Shown here: positions 62,966-64,000 of the stretch, in pieces
Numbering within the stretch: position 1 is the stretch's first letter
Layout: the number at the start of each line of letters is the position of its first letter
Source of the DNA: Anaerosalibacter bizertensis
GTDB taxonomy: Bacteria > Bacillota > Clostridia > Tissierellales > Sporanaerobacteraceae
Reading direction: 5' to 3'
Assembly: GCF_009696605.1 (NCBI RefSeq)
Contig: NZ_VULR01000010.1
Location: 1 to 64,000 of the forward strand
DNA length: 64,000 bases
Notes under the pieces: model-generated
What the model saw: the letters and a program-made list of their open reading frames with translations, nothing else
Database searches by the model: none
Told to the model about the DNA's origin: nothing
Program-made: the position numbers and the translations under genes

Positions 62966-63697
62966 ATGAAAAAGGTTGAAGGACGAGTTGCTATTGCATT
63001 AGTATGTGTTTTTTTAGGAATTATTTTAGCTATACAATTTAAGACTGTAAACAAAACAATAGGCGAAGGGGTTTTACCTACTCAAAAGGCTCAGCAGCTA
63101 TCTATTGAATTGAAGAAAGCTCAAGATGAAAGAGATGGACTTAGACAGGAATTAGATGATATTGAAGAAAAGATTAGTCAATATGAAAAAGGAGAATCTG
63201 AAAAGAATGTATATACAGAAAATCTATATAAAGATTTAGAAAAATATAGAATGTTTGCAGGATATCTAGATTTGCAAGGGCCAGGAATTGTTTTGGAAAT
63301 CAACGATCCACCTATGGATGTTCAACTTGGCGAAGAATCGAGCATAGTAGATGATTATGATATTATTTTACAGATAATAAGTGTTTTAAATGCTTCCGAA
63401 GCAGAAGCCATATCTATAAATGATCAAAGATATACTTCTTATACTGAAATAGTTAGAGCTGGAAATCATATAGAGATAAATGGAGTATCTGTAGGAGCAC
63501 CTATAGTTATAAAGGCAATAGGAGATCCTTCATTACTTGAATCTTCGTTGATTTTTAAGGGTGGGATATTGTGGTATTTAGAAAATTATTCTGATTATAT
63601 TGTTCAATTAAAACAAGAAAAAAATATTCAAATTCCTAAGTATAGAAAAACCCAAAATTTTACTTATGCAAAACCAAAAGTTGAAAGTGCTAATTAA
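62966..63697 (+). CDS. DUF881-family membrane protein
   Basis: A 243-residue protein with one N-terminal helix (about 8-25), a coiled coil (about 42-78, LKKAQDERDGLRQELDDIEEK) and a DUF881 domain with GPGIVLEINDPP, VNAS-like VLNASEAEAISINDQR and APIVIKAIGDP. Domain faces outward by topology. Members lie next to ftsQ or ftsZ in Firmicutes and Actinobacteria; a division role is presumed but not proven. AGGAGG precedes the ATG. Confidence 0.88.
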   Translation: MKKVEGRVAIALVCVFLGIILAIQFKTVNKTIGEGVLPTQKAQQLSIELKKAQDERDGLRQELDDIEEKISQYEKGESEKNVYTENLYKDLEKYRMFAGYLDLQGPGIVLEINDPPMDVQLGEESSIVDDYDIILQIISVLNASEAEAISINDQRYTSYTEIVRAGNHIEINGVSVGAPIVIKAIGDPSLLESSLIFKGGILWYLENYSDYIVQLKQEKNIQIPKYRKTQNFTYAKPKVESAN

Positions 63698-63715
63698 CGC
63701 CCTAGGGGGATGGAT

Positions 63716-64000
63716 ATGAAGAAAGTTAGCAGTACTAATATTACGCTACTTGTTTTTAGTATATTTCTAGGTTTTTTTGCTGTAACTCAAATGAAACAAA
63801 ATGTAGAGAGTTATAATTTAGTTACTTTAAAATCTATACAAGTTACTAAAAATGAGATAAATAATACTTATGATGAAATTAAAGAGATGGAATCTCTTAT
63901 TAAGAGTAAAAAAGAAGAATTAGAGAAATTAGAAGGAATTAAAAAAAATGATGCTGAAAATATACATGATATTTTGGTTGAAGGAACAGAAACTACCAAA
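63716..64000 (+). CDS. Second DUF881-type protein (partial, runs off the right edge)
   Basis: At least 95 residues from ATG 63716 with a GGGGGATGG SD, 18 bases after the first DUF881 gene. It has an N-terminal helix (about 9-25, ITLLVFSIFLGFFAVTQ), then a coiled coil with Lys/Glu repeats, the same layout as its neighbour. The DUF881 domain proper would lie beyond the window, so the name rests on layout and on the common tandem arrangement. Confidence 0.7.
   Translation, partial: MKKVSSTNITLLVFSIFLGFFAVTQMKQNVESYNLVTLKSIQVTKNEINNTYDEIKEMESLIKSKKEELEKLEGIKKNDAENIHDILVEGTETTK

Noticed and set aside
1-64000. CRISPR arrays, rRNA or tRNA genes, prophage or defence islands
   Set aside because: No regularly spaced repeat array, no rRNA-like block and no tRNA cloverleaf or known defence genes were seen when reading the gaps between genes.

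Overview
The window is AT-rich, densely packed DNA from a strictly anaerobic, endospore-forming Firmicute of the class Clostridia. A Tissierellales-like relative is my guess from gene content, not something the sequence proves. Anaerobic metabolism is shown by pyruvate:ferredoxin oxidoreductase and a 2-oxoacid:ferredoxin oxidoreductase. Sporulation is shown by a GerA/GerC/GerB germinant receptor operon, Coat F proteins, a YhcN/YlaJ-type lipoprotein, a DUF3787 spore protein and a SpoVD-like PBP. Many genes start with TTG behind strong Shine-Dalgarno (SD) sequences, so several starts given here are not the first in-frame ATG.

Layout. 1-250: end of an IS1182-like element with the start of its transposase. 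0.35-6.4 kb: PEP synthase and PFOR, two enzymes that meet at pyruvate. 6.4-11.2 kb: a small spore protein, then a methionine ABC transporter on the minus strand (SAM-I riboswitch, metN, metI, metQ) with an IS110-family element inserted between metI and metQ. 11.3-12.2 kb: a YkuS-like gene and two Coat F-like genes. 12.2-18.0 kb: pyrBICFKDE behind a leader with two PyrR-type hairpins. 18.1-21.9 kb: gerA-gerC-gerB. 21.9-24.7 kb: a two-component system, a 49-codon membrane-protein ORF and a secreted His/Met-rich protein around a shared operator-like repeat. 25.2-31.0 kb: an ABC-2 exporter and a surface O-acylation cluster (SGNH protein with a frameshift, DUF4358 lipoprotein, MBOAT, DHHW protein).

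31.1-41.5 kb: korAB, a membrane protein, a serine beta-lactamase-like hydrolase, MTA/SAH nucleosidase, an alpha/beta hydrolase, lipoate ligase with lipoyl synthase, and a purine riboswitch controlling an NCS2 permease and a phosphoribosyltransferase. 41.6-46.8 kb: ychF, a Pho-box-controlled pstSCAB operon and a spore lipoprotein. 46.9-50.3 kb: a paired M16 protease system (ymfF/ymfH type) and lgt. 50.4-64.0 kb: the division and cell wall (dcw) cluster mraZ-rsmH-ftsL-PBP-murE-mraY-murD-ftsW-murG-murA-ftsQ, followed by two DUF881 genes, the second cut by the window end.

Most of the window is conserved housekeeping DNA. The parts most worth a second look are the IS110 insertion with its probable bridge-RNA region splitting a riboswitch-controlled operon, the double PyrR leader, the two-component/His-Met-rich protein locus with an unlisted 49-aa gene, the frameshift in the SGNH gene, and the repeat-containing leader and MraZ boxes before mraZ. 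I see no CRISPR array, no tRNA or rRNA gene, and no clear candidate for an entirely new defence or biosynthetic system.
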